A DNA stretch of 64,000 bases from Parvicella sp964387945 (GCA_964387945.1 CAYLYX010000008.1:1-64000), one strand, 5' to 3'. Numbered from the stretch's first letter, positions 33,111 through 42,195 are shown. Notes: a model not told the origin generated them from the letters alone. Made by a program: numbers and translations.

Positions 33111-33980
33111 TTAATCTATAATCACTTTACGAACCGTTTGACCTACAGAAACAAGATAAATCCCCGATCTTAGATGACCAGCGTTTATTCTTGTCGTTGC
33201 ACTTTGTGTTGTTCCAGACAGCACCACTTTACCTGTCAGATCAACCACTTCATAAGGCATTGGTTTAGTAACATTAGAATTAATCGTAATTACTTTGTGA
33301 TAAGCAAAAACATCGACATCTGAAGTGTTTTCTTCAACACTAGCCGTAGCTGGGTCATTCACTTTAATACCGTCTATTCTGAGCGTAGAACCATCTTGCG
33401 CAGCAGGGAAAGAAGGGTCTCCAGCTAGGTCTCTTGCACTCGATACGATGTAGATTTTGATTGAGTCTGGCATCGTAGAAGGTAGTGCGTATACAAAGGG
33501 AATAGTTCTAGTAGTCCAAGACGTAACCGTTGCACCAATGGTGTCTACAGCTTCGGCAATCGTGATGGCTGAATCTCCTGTGGCATCCCAAACCGTTAGC
33601 TCTACGAAAACAGCTCCCCAGTCACCATTTACGGGTTCATACTGGTAGTCGAATTCAAAATCAGTTGCCGTATTTGAGTAATAACCTGTTTCCTGAATCA
33701 GTGCTCCAGGAATCGTATCCGGCAAACCGAAGCTTGCACATCCTGGGCAGGGCTGGGTAAACATTTCGGCAGCATAAGATCCTTGAGATACGTTAGAACT
33801 CAGTTTTACTACGTTAGGGCTAGCCCCCACAAAAGCGGCATATTGATTGACAGTTGTCCAACCATCAGGATCATCATACCCTGCACCGACTGTCCAACTC
33901 TCTAAGTCAAGGTTGGTAACTTGGGCGCTTAAGCCAAGTGATAAAAGAATTCCAAAAAATGATAAGTAGATTTTTTTCAT
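33111..33980 (-). CDS. T9SS type A sorting-domain protein
   Basis: A 289-residue secreted protein: signal peptide residues 1-19 (ending LSAQ), then a start VTNLDLESWTVGAGYDDPDGWTT in pieces that matches a jelly-roll carbohydrate-binding-type module common in Bacteroidota secreted proteins, with two cysteines (PCPGCASF). The last 65 residues are a compact type A sorting domain (VITINSNVTKP, YEVVDLTGKVVLSG, LRSGIYLVSVGQTVRKVIID in pieces). Predicted to be exported by the type IX system; binding target unknown. Ends at the terminator at 33059-33093. Confidence 0.82.
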   Translation of the reverse strand: MKKIYLSFFGILLSLGLSAQVTNLDLESWTVGAGYDDPDGWTTVNQYAAFVGASPNVVKLSSNVSQGSYAAEMFTQPCPGCASFGLPDTIPGALIQETGYYSNTATDFEFDYQYEPVNGDWGAVFVELTVWDATGDSAITIAEAVDTIGATVTSWTTRTIPFVYALPSTMPDSIKIYIVSSARDLAGDPSFPAAQDGSTLRIDGIKVNDPATASVEENTSDVDVFAYHKVITINSNVTKPMPYEVVDLTGKVVLSGTTQSATTRINAGHLRSGIYLVSVGQTVRKVIID

Positions 33981-34037
33981 ATTGTTAATTTTTAGTTAGT
34001 TAAGTAACTGATGAGATCTCCAAAGGTTGTCTCAGTT

Positions 34038-34322
34038 TTATTCTTCCTCCGGATCTTTTCTCCAAGACGTACAGTAAACATCAATGTTACAGTCACTGTA
34101 AGATTTCATGTACTCAAAAGCACTTACTTTAGCACTCTCTTCCAATCGCGTATTTTCACTCCCGCATCCCTCGAATACCTCAAGGGTGTCACCAGAAATG
34201 GTGTTGTATACAGCGCATCGTTTACATTGATTCGGCAATACAGCTCCATTGAATAGGGCTGCACAAGAAGACATCAAAACTAGAAAAGTTCCGATGATGA
34301 GGTAGGTTGCTTTTGTCTTCAT
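34038..34322 (-). CDS. Small cysteine-rich lipoprotein
   Basis: A 94-residue predicted lipoprotein (lipobox MSSC, Cys20). The mature part holds six further cysteines in a short span (CKRCAV, GCGSEN, SDCNID, YCTSW), suggesting disulphides in the periplasm or on the surface. I recognise no family. It is divergent from era; the two genes' promoter-like boxes lie in a 63-bp gap. Confidence 0.7.
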   Translation of the reverse strand: MKTKATYLIIGTFLVLMSSCAALFNGAVLPNQCKRCAVYNTISGDTLEVFEGCGSENTRLEESAKVSAFEYMKSYSDCNIDVYCTSWRKDPEEE

Positions 34323-34327
34323 AAAAC

Positions 34328-34335
34328 CAAAGTTA
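34328..34335 (-). promoter_or_regulatory. Promoter -7 box TAACTTTG for cysteine-rich lipoprotein gene
   Basis: Perfect TAnnTTTG on the minus strand, 5 bases before the ATG at 34322, implying an almost leaderless mRNA. Confidence 0.5.
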
Positions 34336-34370
34336 ACGATTTTAGGTTGAATGAATTAAAAAAATGAGAT

Positions 34371-34378
34371 TACCTTTG
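34371..34378 (+). promoter_or_regulatory. Promoter -7 box TACCTTTG with -33 TTG for era
   Basis: Perfect TAnnTTTG, with TTG at 34347-34349 (21 bp spacing). Seven bases separate the box from the era ATG, giving a leader of only about 3-5 bases. Confidence 0.65.
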
Positions 34379-34385
34379 CGCTCTT

Positions 34386-35264
34386 ATGCACAAGGCGGGT
34401 TTTGTAAATATCATCGGTAGTCCCAATGTGGGGAAGTCTACTTTAATGAATAGGTTGGTTGGAGAGCGTTTGTCGATTATCACGAGTAAGAAGCAGACCA
34501 CTCGCCATCGTATTATGGGTATTGTTAACGATGAGGATTATCAGATTGTATTCAGTGATACGCCAGGAGTGTTGGCACCAAGTTATAAGCTGCATGAAAA
34601 CATGATGTCTTTTGTAAATACGGCCATCACAGATGCGGATATTATTTTGTTGGTAACGGATATTTTTGAAAAACAAACGGCTCACAAGGAAACATTAGAG
34701 AAGGTTCAGCAACATAGTGCTCCCGTATTGGTTTTGGTTAATAAAGTAGATCTAAGCAAAGACGAAACTCGTTTGCTGAATACCATTGAGAATTGGAAAG
34801 AGTTGATTCCAAGAGCAGAGATCTTGCCCATCAGTGCATTGCACGGTTTTAGTACGGATTTTATATTTCCGAAATTGGTAGAGCTGCTTCCAGAGAGCCC
34901 TCCATTTTTTGCAAAGGATGAATTGACAGATAAACCAATGCGTTTTTTCGTTTCAGAAATTATTCGCGAGAAGATTTTTGAGAACTATGCGAAAGAAGTT
35001 CCTTATTCTACTCAAGTGGAGGTGGAATATTATAAAGAAAAGCCAAATATTGTAGATATTCGCGCTATTATTTATGTTTCGAGGAGTTCGCAAAAGCCGA
35101 TTATTATTGGGCAACAAGGAGCTAAGATAAAAAAGGTGGGAACGGAAGCACGTAAGGATTTGGAAGCCTTTATTGGTTCAAAGGTTTTTCTGGACTTGTA
35201 TGTAAAAGTGGACAAAGACTGGAGAGATAAAGAGGCAGAACTTCGTAAATTTGGGTATCAGTAA
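34386..35264 (+). CDS. era: GTPase Era
   Basis: A 292-residue GTPase that binds 16S rRNA and assists 30S ribosome assembly. G1 GSPNVGKST is at residues 11-19, the switch region has TSKKQTTRHRIMGI, G3 is SDTPGVL, G4 VNKVDL and G5 ISALHG. The C-terminal KH domain starts around residue 200, with VSRSSQKPIIIGQQGAKIKKVG in pieces. Normal length. A promoter box ends 7 bp before the ATG. Its stop overlaps the der start (TAATG), so era and der form one translational unit. Confidence 0.96.
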   Translation: MHKAGFVNIIGSPNVGKSTLMNRLVGERLSIITSKKQTTRHRIMGIVNDEDYQIVFSDTPGVLAPSYKLHENMMSFVNTAITDADIILLVTDIFEKQTAHKETLEKVQQHSAPVLVLVNKVDLSKDETRLLNTIENWKELIPRAEILPISALHGFSTDFIFPKLVELLPESPPFFAKDELTDKPMRFFVSEIIREKIFENYAKEVPYSTQVEVEYYKEKPNIVDIRAIIYVSRSSQKPIIIGQQGAKIKKVGTEARKDLEAFIGSKVFLDLYVKVDKDWRDKEAELRKFGYQ

Positions 35265-36571
35265 TGGGAAATTTAGTAGCAATAGTAGGAAGACCCAATG
35301 TGGGAAAATCTACCTTATTTAATCGACTCACAAAGACGAGAAGAGCAATTGTGCAGGAGACGAGTGGAGTTACCCGCGATCGGCATTATGGTAAGTCGGT
35401 TTGGGGTGGAAAGGAGTTTTCTGTCGTAGATACTGGAGGTTTTGTCAAAGGTTCTGATGATATTTTTGAAGATGAGATCAGAAAGCAGGTGCTCATCGCG
35501 ATCGAAGAGTGTAACGTAGTCATTTTTGTAGTAGACGTGGAAACAGGAATTACAGATCTGGATGAAGCCGTTGCAGGAATTCTAAGACAATCAAAGAAAC
35601 CCGTTTTTGTGGTTTCTAACAAGGTAGATAACAACGAGAGAGAGGTAGATTCTTTTGAGTTCTACAACTTTGGTCTGGGAGAAGTATACAGTATTTCGGC
35701 TATCAATGGTGCTGGAACAGGAGAGTTATTAGACGACCTGATCAAAGAGTTTCCAGAAGAGGAGGCTGAAGAAGAAAACGAACTACCAAGAATTGCTATT
35801 GTAGGAAAACCCAATGTAGGTAAATCCTCGTTGACGAATGCGCTGCTAGGCATAGAGCGAAATATTGTTACGGATATTTCTGGAACCACCAGAGACTCGA
35901 TTGATACCCACTTCAATGCGTTTGGTTTTGATATGATGCTGGTTGATACCGCTGGAATAAGAAAGAAAGGGAAAGTTCATGAGGACATTGAGTTTTACTC
36001 TGTAATGCGTTCTATTCGAACCATAGAAAATAGTGATGTCTGTATTTTTATGCTTGACGCAAAGGAGGGGCTGAAGTCGCAAGATATGAGCATATTTTCA
36101 GTAATTGAACGAAACCGAAAGGGAATGGTGATCTTAGTCAATAAGTGGGATCTTATTGAAAATAAAGAAGCTAATACCATGAAGAAGTATGAGGAGATGA
36201 TCAAAGAAAAGTTAGCTCCTTTTACGGATGTTCCAATTTTGTTTGTTTCGGCATTGACGAAGCAGCGTATTCATAAGGCGCTGGAGACAGCAATGGAGGT
36301 TTATCGAAACCGAACCAATAAGATTTCTACGAGCAAACTGAATGATGTGATGCTGCCATTGATTGAGAATTACCCACCACCAGCTTATAAAGGTAAATAC
36401 ATCAAAATCAAGTTTGTGACGCAACTTCCCAATCACGCACCAGCGTTCGCTTTTTTCTGTAACCTTCCACAGTATATTAGGGATCCATACAAGCGCTTTT
36501 TAGAGAATCAGCTGCGAAAGAACTTTGAGCTTACCGGAATTCCGATTCGCCTATTCTTTAGAAAGAAGTAA
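35264..36571 (+). CDS. der: Ribosome-associated GTPase Der (EngA)
   Basis: A 435-residue protein with two tandem GTPase domains, needed for 50S ribosome assembly. The first domain has GRPNVGKST near residue 9, DTGGF and SNKVD; the second has GKPNVGKSS near residue 182, VDTAGIRKKGK and VNKWDL. The C-terminal KH-like domain follows (YPPPAYKGKYIKIKF, FFCNLPQYIRDPYKRFLENQLR in pieces). All G motifs are intact. The start overlaps era by one base. The last 21 bp overlap the convergent membrane-protein gene. Confidence 0.96.
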   Translation: MGNLVAIVGRPNVGKSTLFNRLTKTRRAIVQETSGVTRDRHYGKSVWGGKEFSVVDTGGFVKGSDDIFEDEIRKQVLIAIEECNVVIFVVDVETGITDLDEAVAGILRQSKKPVFVVSNKVDNNEREVDSFEFYNFGLGEVYSISAINGAGTGELLDDLIKEFPEEEAEEENELPRIAIVGKPNVGKSSLTNALLGIERNIVTDISGTTRDSIDTHFNAFGFDMMLVDTAGIRKKGKVHEDIEFYSVMRSIRTIENSDVCIFMLDAKEGLKSQDMSIFSVIERNRKGMVILVNKWDLIENKEANTMKKYEEMIKEKLAPFTDVPILFVSALTKQRIHKALETAMEVYRNRTNKISTSKLNDVMLPLIENYPPPAYKGKYIKIKFVTQLPNHAPAFAFFCNLPQYIRDPYKRFLENQLRKNFELTGIPIRLFFRKK

Positions 36572-37831
36572 ATGCTCTGGTCGTAAGATCATCAGTATCG
36601 GCACGGCTACAAGATTGATTAACCCAAAGGTGTGATAGTCGTCAAAAAACTCAGTAGCTTCATTTCCGATAATATCTCTTCCTTGAACAGTAAACAATAG
36701 GACGATCAGCATTGAAATACCACTCATGACCTGTAGGAATAGCCGTTTGTTTAGTTTGTATTTTATTCCCTGAATAAAGTACATCAAAAAGTAGCTTCCT
36801 GCTGGGACAAAATAGAGCATGGCATATTTTTGCTGATGCGGAAAAATGAGAGCAGTGGCTAAACACAAGTAGGCAAACTCCCACGTCATTCGCACATGAT
36901 TTGTGTTCTCCTGTTTCTTGTAAAAGACAACAAAAAAGATACCCAGCGCTAGAACTATTCGCAAGGATAGAAGTACATTGCTCAGTGTACCGTTAGATAG
37001 TGGGACAATTTGTCGGGGTCTTTGAGTAGGAACTTCTACATCATTCGCTTCAAAATCAAAAAAATAGGCAGCTACAATAGCATTCAATGAGTAGGTTCCG
37101 TTGTCAAATTCAAAAATGTATTTTTCTGATGGATTTATGGTGTTTTCCCAATTTTTGAGCAAGGTGTTATTGTTCTCAAATCCGACATAGAGCCCGGGTA
37201 GAATCAAAAGTCCAACAATGGTAATACTGGATATTAAACTAGCCTTAAACTCTTTTTTCGCAGCCAGATAGAAGAGGGCAAGCAAGGGAATGATTTTAAT
37301 GACCACACCAGCACCGATTAGGATTCCTCCTAAGGTTTTCTTCTGTTGGATAAGGGCTTGGTAGAGTCCTTCTAACGTTAACCACATGATAAAGATGGTT
37401 ATTTGTCCCAAACTCACATTGTGGAGCACCATTCCAAAGCTGACTAGGAGTGTCCCAAAAACCCACGAATTCCTTAGTTTATTGTCGATTTTAAGTCGTT
37501 TCGCTAGCAACTCATAAAAGACGTAGGCCAGTCTGAAGAACAAAATCATATTCGTGATTCCCCAGAGTGAGCGTCCAAAATCTCCGAAGAGCGTAAATGG
37601 ACCCAGAAGTGCGGCAAAAAAGGGACTGTATAGGTAAAGGTTAAAGGGATTGTTGTTGTAAATATCCTCACCCTGATAGAACTGAGAAGACGCATACAGA
37701 TAGACATTGGCATCCATCCCTTCTTTGTAGCTTTTTATGCCGGCAATGATCAAGAGAAGCATGGCAATGATTCCCCAGAAAATCAGTCTCCTATTGCTGA
37801 GTGATGATTTGAACTTTTCAAGTTTTGTCAT
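36551..37831 (-). CDS. GT87/DUF2029-like membrane glycosyltransferase
   Basis: A 426-residue polytopic membrane protein with about ten hydrophobic helices. It matches the DUF2029/GT87 fold: the first loop reads YKEGMDANVYLYASSQFYQGEDIYN in pieces, carrying an aspartate typical of membrane transferases that use polyprenyl-phosphate sugars. The next features are SPFFAALLGPF and GVVIKIIPLLAL. Inferred role: transfers a mannose-like residue to a lipid-linked acceptor outside the inner membrane. A dolichol-phosphate-mannose-synthase-like gene lies 3 kb upstream in the same orientation and could supply the donor. Its 3' end overlaps der by 21 bp on the opposite strand. Confidence 0.82.
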   Translation of the reverse strand: MTKLEKFKSSLSNRRLIFWGIIAMLLLIIAGIKSYKEGMDANVYLYASSQFYQGEDIYNNNPFNLYLYSPFFAALLGPFTLFGDFGRSLWGITNMILFFRLAYVFYELLAKRLKIDNKLRNSWVFGTLLVSFGMVLHNVSLGQITIFIMWLTLEGLYQALIQQKKTLGGILIGAGVVIKIIPLLALFYLAAKKEFKASLISSITIVGLLILPGLYVGFENNNTLLKNWENTINPSEKYIFEFDNGTYSLNAIVAAYFFDFEANDVEVPTQRPRQIVPLSNGTLSNVLLSLRIVLALGIFFVVFYKKQENTNHVRMTWEFAYLCLATALIFPHQQKYAMLYFVPAGSYFLMYFIQGIKYKLNKRLFLQVMSGISMLIVLLFTVQGRDIIGNEATEFFDDYHTFGLINLVAVPILMILRPEHLLLSKE

Positions 37832-37867
37832 ATGAGACGAATACTAGCGTTTTTCCTATCCAAAAAA

Positions 37868-38527
37868 TTAATCTACCCCTTCAGACTTATCCTGTTTGTT
37901 TTGCAAATAAGTCTTCAGTTGGTTAAACATCATCTTATTGTTGGTATTCAAGATAAAGGTAAACCGTACCGACTCCATGTTGTAACCTTTTTCAGAAACG
38001 ATGTTTGGAAAACTATCGAGATAAGTAAATAGCGAGTCTCTTAGAAAACCTGCCAAGATGGGTTCGGCTTCAAGCATCAGATTATTAATGGGAGTTTCGA
38101 AGATGATATCACCAAGTTGTTGTCGACTGATAGAATTAAGACTATGGTTAGGTATTTTCACATCTCCTAGCTCCTGATCCATAGTTTTGAGTAGTATAAC
38201 TGCTTCGTTCACCAACTGATTCATTAGGTTGGGGTCCTTTGAATACGCTTGCATTGAATAGTAAAATTGTTCACTACTCACTCCATATTTATCGAATAAT
38301 GCCTTGTAATAGTTATCTGCACTGTCTTTGTAGTATGGCTGATAAATGCGTAAAACAGTAGTGTGAGATTCGATGATCTGAGCCTCTGCAAATACTTTGA
38401 CAAACGTTTCTTGGTCGATGAGTTCAACATCTACTGGAGTTGAGTCCTCCTCTTCTTGTTTCGATGATTCTTCACAAGAGCACAGACCAAACGTGACCCA
38501 AAGAAATATGTATAGGTAAAGCTTCAA
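37868..38527 (-). CDS. DUF4296 lipoprotein
   Basis: A 219-residue lipoprotein (lipobox GLCSC, Cys18). The initiation codon is a TTG at 38527 immediately after the dihydroorotase stop (TAGTTG), and no ATG is available that keeps the signal peptide. The mature part opens with an acidic stretch, then the DUF4296 helices (DQETFVKVFAEAQIIESH, YYKALFDKYGVSSEQFYYSM in pieces), a Bacteroidota-specific family. The position directly after dihydroorotase is one I recall from other Bacteroidota. Function unknown. Confidence 0.82.
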   Translation of the reverse strand: MKLYLYIFLWVTFGLCSCEESSKQEEEDSTPVDVELIDQETFVKVFAEAQIIESHTTVLRIYQPYYKDSADNYYKALFDKYGVSSEQFYYSMQAYSKDPNLMNQLVNEAVILLKTMDQELGDVKIPNHSLNSISRQQLGDIIFETPINNLMLEAEPILAGFLRDSLFTYLDSFPNIVSEKGYNMESVRFTFILNTNNKMMFNQLKTYLQNKQDKSEGVD

Positions 38528-39865
38528 CTAGCGATTAAATAGCATACGCATTCCAGAAGTGCCCTCGATAATCTCTCCATTGTCATATACTTTTCTACCA
38601 TTCACAAAAGTGTTCACCACTTTATGGTCAAACGTTGTGCCTTCAAATGGAGACCATCCACATTTGTAGAGAATATTACCTTTTGCAACTTGCCAAGGAG
38701 CCTTAGGATCAACTAATACCAAGTCGGCATAGTACCCTTCTCGAATAAATCCTCTTTTCTCAATGCTAAACATTTCTGCCACGTTATGAGCAAATTTTTG
38801 AACAATTTCTTCGATGGTAAATTGTCCGTCCAAAGTCATTTGTAATAGGGCGAGTAACGCATGTTGAACTAGTGGTCCACCACTTGGAGCAGATGTATAG
38901 GGATTACTCTTTTCGATAATGGTATGAGGAGCATGGTCAGTTGCTAAAACATCAATTCTTCCTGATTTAACAGCTGCAATAATCTGTTGACGATCCTCTT
39001 CAGCTTTTACTGCAGGGTTCCATTTGATCCAAGGGCCCTTTTCTTTGTAAAAAGTATCGTTAAACCACAGGTGATGCGTACATGCTTCTGCCGTAATTCT
39101 TTTTTCCGCTAAAGGTGCATCTGAAAATAAAGTGGTTTCCTTTGCCGTTGAAATGTGCAAAATGTGAAGTCTAGTATTATGTTTCGTAGCTAATTCAACC
39201 GCTTTTGAAGATGATTTATAACAGGCTTCTTCACTACGAATTACAGGGTGTAGATGGAATGGGATGTTGTCTCCATAAAGTTCCTTGTACTTTGCAAGAT
39301 TGGCTCTAACAGTTGTTTCATCTTCACAATGAGTAGCGATTAACATTTCGCATTCACTGAACAGTCCTTCTAGGGTGGAGGTGTCGTCAACCAACATGTT
39401 GCCTGTAGAGCTGCCCATAAACACCTTAACTCCACAAACATTAGCTTTATTTGTTTTGAGTACTTCCTGAAGGTTGTCATTTGATGCGCCAAAATAAAAG
39501 GAGTAGTTGGCAATAGAGCTTTCGGCCGCTATATCGTATTTGTCTTGCAACAAATCCTGTGTCAATGTGTTCGGAACCGTATTGGGCATTTCCATGAAAG
39601 AGGTTATTCCCCCCGCTACAGCTGCTCTAGATTCTGTTCGAATATTTGCTTTATGTGTTAAGCCTGGTTCTCGAAAGTGAACTTGATCATCTATCATACC
39701 AGGAAGAAGGTAAAGTCCTTGGGCATCTATTATTTCGTCATATAAGGATTCATCAACCTGTGCAGGATTAACTGCAGCAATAAATTGTCCATCGATCAAA
39801 ACACTACCTGAAAACTTTTTGCCTTCGTTAACTAGGGTAGCATTTTTAATGTAAATTTTACTCAT
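38528..39865 (-). CDS. pyrC: Dihydroorotase (class I type)
   Basis: A 445-residue amidohydrolase, forming dihydroorotate from carbamoyl-aspartate in pyrimidine synthesis. Metal ligands are visible: the HxxR-type motif DDQVHFREPG (the usual first position D-x-H-x-H reads D-D-Q-V-H), the AGGITSFMEMPNTVPNT stretch, HCEDE and HILHIST histidines, and the final aspartate in ATDHAPH. The family is class I (AllB/PyrC-like, about 440 aa). The substitution of the first His by Gln in the H-x-H motif is worth checking, since it may mark a non-catalytic paralogue; the rest of the site looks intact. Overlaps the upstream gene by one base (TAATG). Confidence 0.88.
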   Translation of the reverse strand: MSKIYIKNATLVNEGKKFSGSVLIDGQFIAAVNPAQVDESLYDEIIDAQGLYLLPGMIDDQVHFREPGLTHKANIRTESRAAVAGGITSFMEMPNTVPNTLTQDLLQDKYDIAAESSIANYSFYFGASNDNLQEVLKTNKANVCGVKVFMGSSTGNMLVDDTSTLEGLFSECEMLIATHCEDETTVRANLAKYKELYGDNIPFHLHPVIRSEEACYKSSSKAVELATKHNTRLHILHISTAKETTLFSDAPLAEKRITAEACTHHLWFNDTFYKEKGPWIKWNPAVKAEEDRQQIIAAVKSGRIDVLATDHAPHTIIEKSNPYTSAPSGGPLVQHALLALLQMTLDGQFTIEEIVQKFAHNVAEMFSIEKRGFIREGYYADLVLVDPKAPWQVAKGNILYKCGWSPFEGTTFDHKVVNTFVNGRKVYDNGEIIEGTSGMRMLFNR

Positions 39866-40575
39866 TAGAACTTCTTTTTTCTCAAACGCAAGACTCCGAT
39901 AAAGGCTTCTTTAAATATCTTCATGTCCATTTTGGATTCGCCATAAACGCGGTCTATAAAGGTAATAGGAACTTCAACCACCCTGAAACCACTTTTTAGT
40001 GTCGAATATTTCATTTCGATTTGAAATGCGTAACCAACAAACCAAATGTCATCTAAGTCTAGCTTTTCGAGTACATCTCGCTTATAGCATTTGAACCCTG
40101 CGGTGGTGTCTTTAATCTTAATCCATAGCATCCAACGTACATAGAAAGACGCAAAATAAGACATTGCCCACCTCAGGAATGGCCAGTTTTTAACTTTCCC
40201 TCCTTTGCAGTATCTCGATCCAACACTCATCCCAACACCTTCTTCTCTACAGGCTTCTAAAAGTCTAGGTAGATCTTCTGGGTTGTGAGAAAAGTCAGCA
40301 TCCATTTCAAAAATATATTGATAGTCATGCTTTAGCGCCCACTTAAAACCATGAATGTAGGCTGTGCCCAAACCTAGTTTTCCAGAGCGTTCTTCGATAT
40401 GAAGAAATCCAGGATATTTCTTTTGAAGTTCTTTGACAATGTCTGCAGTACCATCTGGTGAACCGTCATCTACAATTAAGATATCAAACCGCACTGGAAG
40501 GCTAAATACCTTTTCAATAATTCGTTCGATATTCTCTTTCTCGTTGTAAGTTGGTATGATGACCAAGTTCTCCAT
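39865..40575 (-). CDS. Polyprenol-phosphate mannose synthase-like glycosyltransferase
   Basis: A 236-residue GT2 enzyme. N-terminal VIIPTYNEKENIERII and the donor motif DDGSPDGTADI are at residues 5-45; the catalytic DAD-type motif MDADFSHNPEDLP follows around residue 90, then GSRYCKGG and the IDRVYGESKMDMK tail. This is the dolichol-phosphate mannose synthase (DPM1-like) pattern lacking its C-terminal membrane anchor, as is usual for Bacteroidota. It likely makes polyprenyl-phosphate-mannose from GDP-mannose for membrane GT-C enzymes such as the one at 36551-37831. First gene of the operon with dihydroorotase and the DUF4296 lipoprotein. Confidence 0.87.
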   Translation of the reverse strand: MENLVIIPTYNEKENIERIIEKVFSLPVRFDILIVDDGSPDGTADIVKELQKKYPGFLHIEERSGKLGLGTAYIHGFKWALKHDYQYIFEMDADFSHNPEDLPRLLEACREEGVGMSVGSRYCKGGKVKNWPFLRWAMSYFASFYVRWMLWIKIKDTTAGFKCYKRDVLEKLDLDDIWFVGYAFQIEMKYSTLKSGFRVVEVPITFIDRVYGESKMDMKIFKEAFIGVLRLRKKKF

Positions 40576-40582
40576 GAGCAGA

Positions 40583-40590
40583 CGAAGATA
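40583..40590 (-). promoter_or_regulatory. Putative -7 box TATCTTCG
   Basis: TAnnTTCG variant on the minus strand, 7 bases before the ATG at 40575. Confidence 0.4.
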
Positions 40591-40633
40591 AGGTTAAAAA
40601 TTGTGTCTTAACACCTGTGTTCTACAAAAAATG

Positions 40634-42157
40634 TTAAGGAATAATCGTCACGGGTTGTAGAAATTCTGTTTTTATGGGACGCAGCTTGGCTTCCCATTTG
40701 AACCCTTCCATGTACCGCTGATTTCTGCTCATATCTGCAATCGCTTGATAAACAGCATTGGGTGATTCCATGAATTTTATGGTGTTGATTTTTCCTTTTT
40801 CAAAACGAACGATGATATCTGCACACTCTGCAGCGTTTGATTCTAGGTACAGGCTATCCTCATTCTGAATATGGTATAGCGTTTTCCCATTTCCCTTTAC
40901 GTCCACTCGGGATATTTTGCCTTTTGTAAAGGTGGCATAAAGGTCTTTTCCTTTGATTTGGTCATACATCGTAGTGTCTATCTCAGAAATGATAAAGGCA
41001 TTTTTATTTACCGTTAGGGATTCGATCGCCTCCTTTGCAATTTTTGCTTCAATGTAGTTTCCTAAAATCTGGCTTTCATCTGACCACAAAATAGGGGAGT
41101 GGTAGAACTTCATAATTGAATCTTGATCCTTGTATGTCAATGAATCACAGATACCTTGAAAACCTGCTTGAAAGATTCTGACAGATTCATAGGCGCGAAT
41201 GATCTTGTTTTCATTAGAAGAATCAGTTTTGATCGTAAGATATTCTGCTGTGAGAAACAAGGTGTCTTTTTTGTTTAATTGCGTCATTTGAGCACAACCA
41301 AAAATGGAGGTGGAATCAATTAACTCATGATGGTATCCATTGTCTCCATACAAAAAGACATCATTGGCAGTATCTTGCATCATTACGTTTCCAAAAATTT
41401 CGCCAATTCCCTGCTTACGTTCATAATGAATGCTATCTCCTTCTATGGTCTGCTCTTTTCCAATTAATGAAGCCCTATTCCATAAAGAAGTGACCTCGGT
41501 ATCTGTATTATAAACACCAGTGTTACAAAGAATGCGATCGTTTTTTGAGATAATTTCCGTGGGGCCATAAAAATAAGCCGTCTTCGTATCTGTATTGTAG
41601 ACGAGAGTATCAGAATACATATCGTAATCATTGTTATGCAGCGTTACACTATCTTTAAAATAGACTGTTTTTGTTTCGCTATGATACTCTCCTTTGTTAC
41701 TCCTTAATATATTTTTATCCTCCCTGTTCGTAATGACCGCAGGCGTATCATATCTTCCAATTTTAGTATTGAAGTCATAGAATATAGAGTTCGTCACCAT
41801 TTGGAACTTTTTGTCGTTGTAAGTGATGTCTCCGAACATATCTGCGGTTTTTGAGACTCCTCGATAGTAGAGTGTGTCTCCCTTTAGTTTCATACTGTCA
41901 CCCTTTACCACAGAAATATTACTAAAGGCATGAAATACATTGCTGTCTAGAAAAAAGTAAGCACTATCGCAGTACATGGTGGTACTGTCGTGCTCAAAGG
42001 CTACATTTCCTTTTAGGATGTGTGTGTTGGCGTAAGTGGGATGGGAGGTTCCCTCATCCGCATGGATGATTTTAATTTGTCCTTGTTTTTCTTGCGCGTA
42101 GAATCCTAGCAGAGAAAGCCCTAAGAAAAATAGCCCTATGGTAAGTAGTATCTTCAC
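40634..42157 (-). CDS. OstA-like LPS-export protein
   Basis: A 507-residue exported protein starting with a GTG at 42157 (no ATG preserves the signal peptide, residues 1-21, ending FYAQ). After that comes repeated OstA/LptA-type beta-jelly-roll strands: QIKIIHADEGTSHPTY, TMYCDSAYFFLDSNVF, GDTLYYRGVSKTADMFGD in pieces, with recurrent D-S-x-x-Y and Y-N-T-D-T-K-T-A turns. The family in Bacteroidota is thought to be a periplasmic bridge for lipopolysaccharide, equivalent to the LptA/OstA module. No LptD barrel is fused. Preceded by a TAATTTCG box at 42196-42203 and, within the leader, an inverted repeat CTCAAT-N10-ATTGAG at 42169-42190 of uncertain meaning. Confidence 0.82.
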   Translation of the reverse strand: MKILLTIGLFFLGLSLLGFYAQEKQGQIKIIHADEGTSHPTYANTHILKGNVAFEHDSTTMYCDSAYFFLDSNVFHAFSNISVVKGDSMKLKGDTLYYRGVSKTADMFGDITYNDKKFQMVTNSIFYDFNTKIGRYDTPAVITNREDKNILRSNKGEYHSETKTVYFKDSVTLHNNDYDMYSDTLVYNTDTKTAYFYGPTEIISKNDRILCNTGVYNTDTEVTSLWNRASLIGKEQTIEGDSIHYERKQGIGEIFGNVMMQDTANDVFLYGDNGYHHELIDSTSIFGCAQMTQLNKKDTLFLTAEYLTIKTDSSNENKIIRAYESVRIFQAGFQGICDSLTYKDQDSIMKFYHSPILWSDESQILGNYIEAKIAKEAIESLTVNKNAFIISEIDTTMYDQIKGKDLYATFTKGKISRVDVKGNGKTLYHIQNEDSLYLESNAAECADIIVRFEKGKINTIKFMESPNAVYQAIADMSRNQRYMEGFKWEAKLRPIKTEFLQPVTIIP

Positions 42158-42195
42158 AAATAAATGGACTCAATTTGCTGTCCTATTGAGCCGTG

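Noticed and set aside
42169..42190. Inverted repeat CTCAAT-N10-ATTGAG as an operator or attenuator
   Set aside because: Only 6 bp arms in an AT-rich leader, without partner sites; could be chance.
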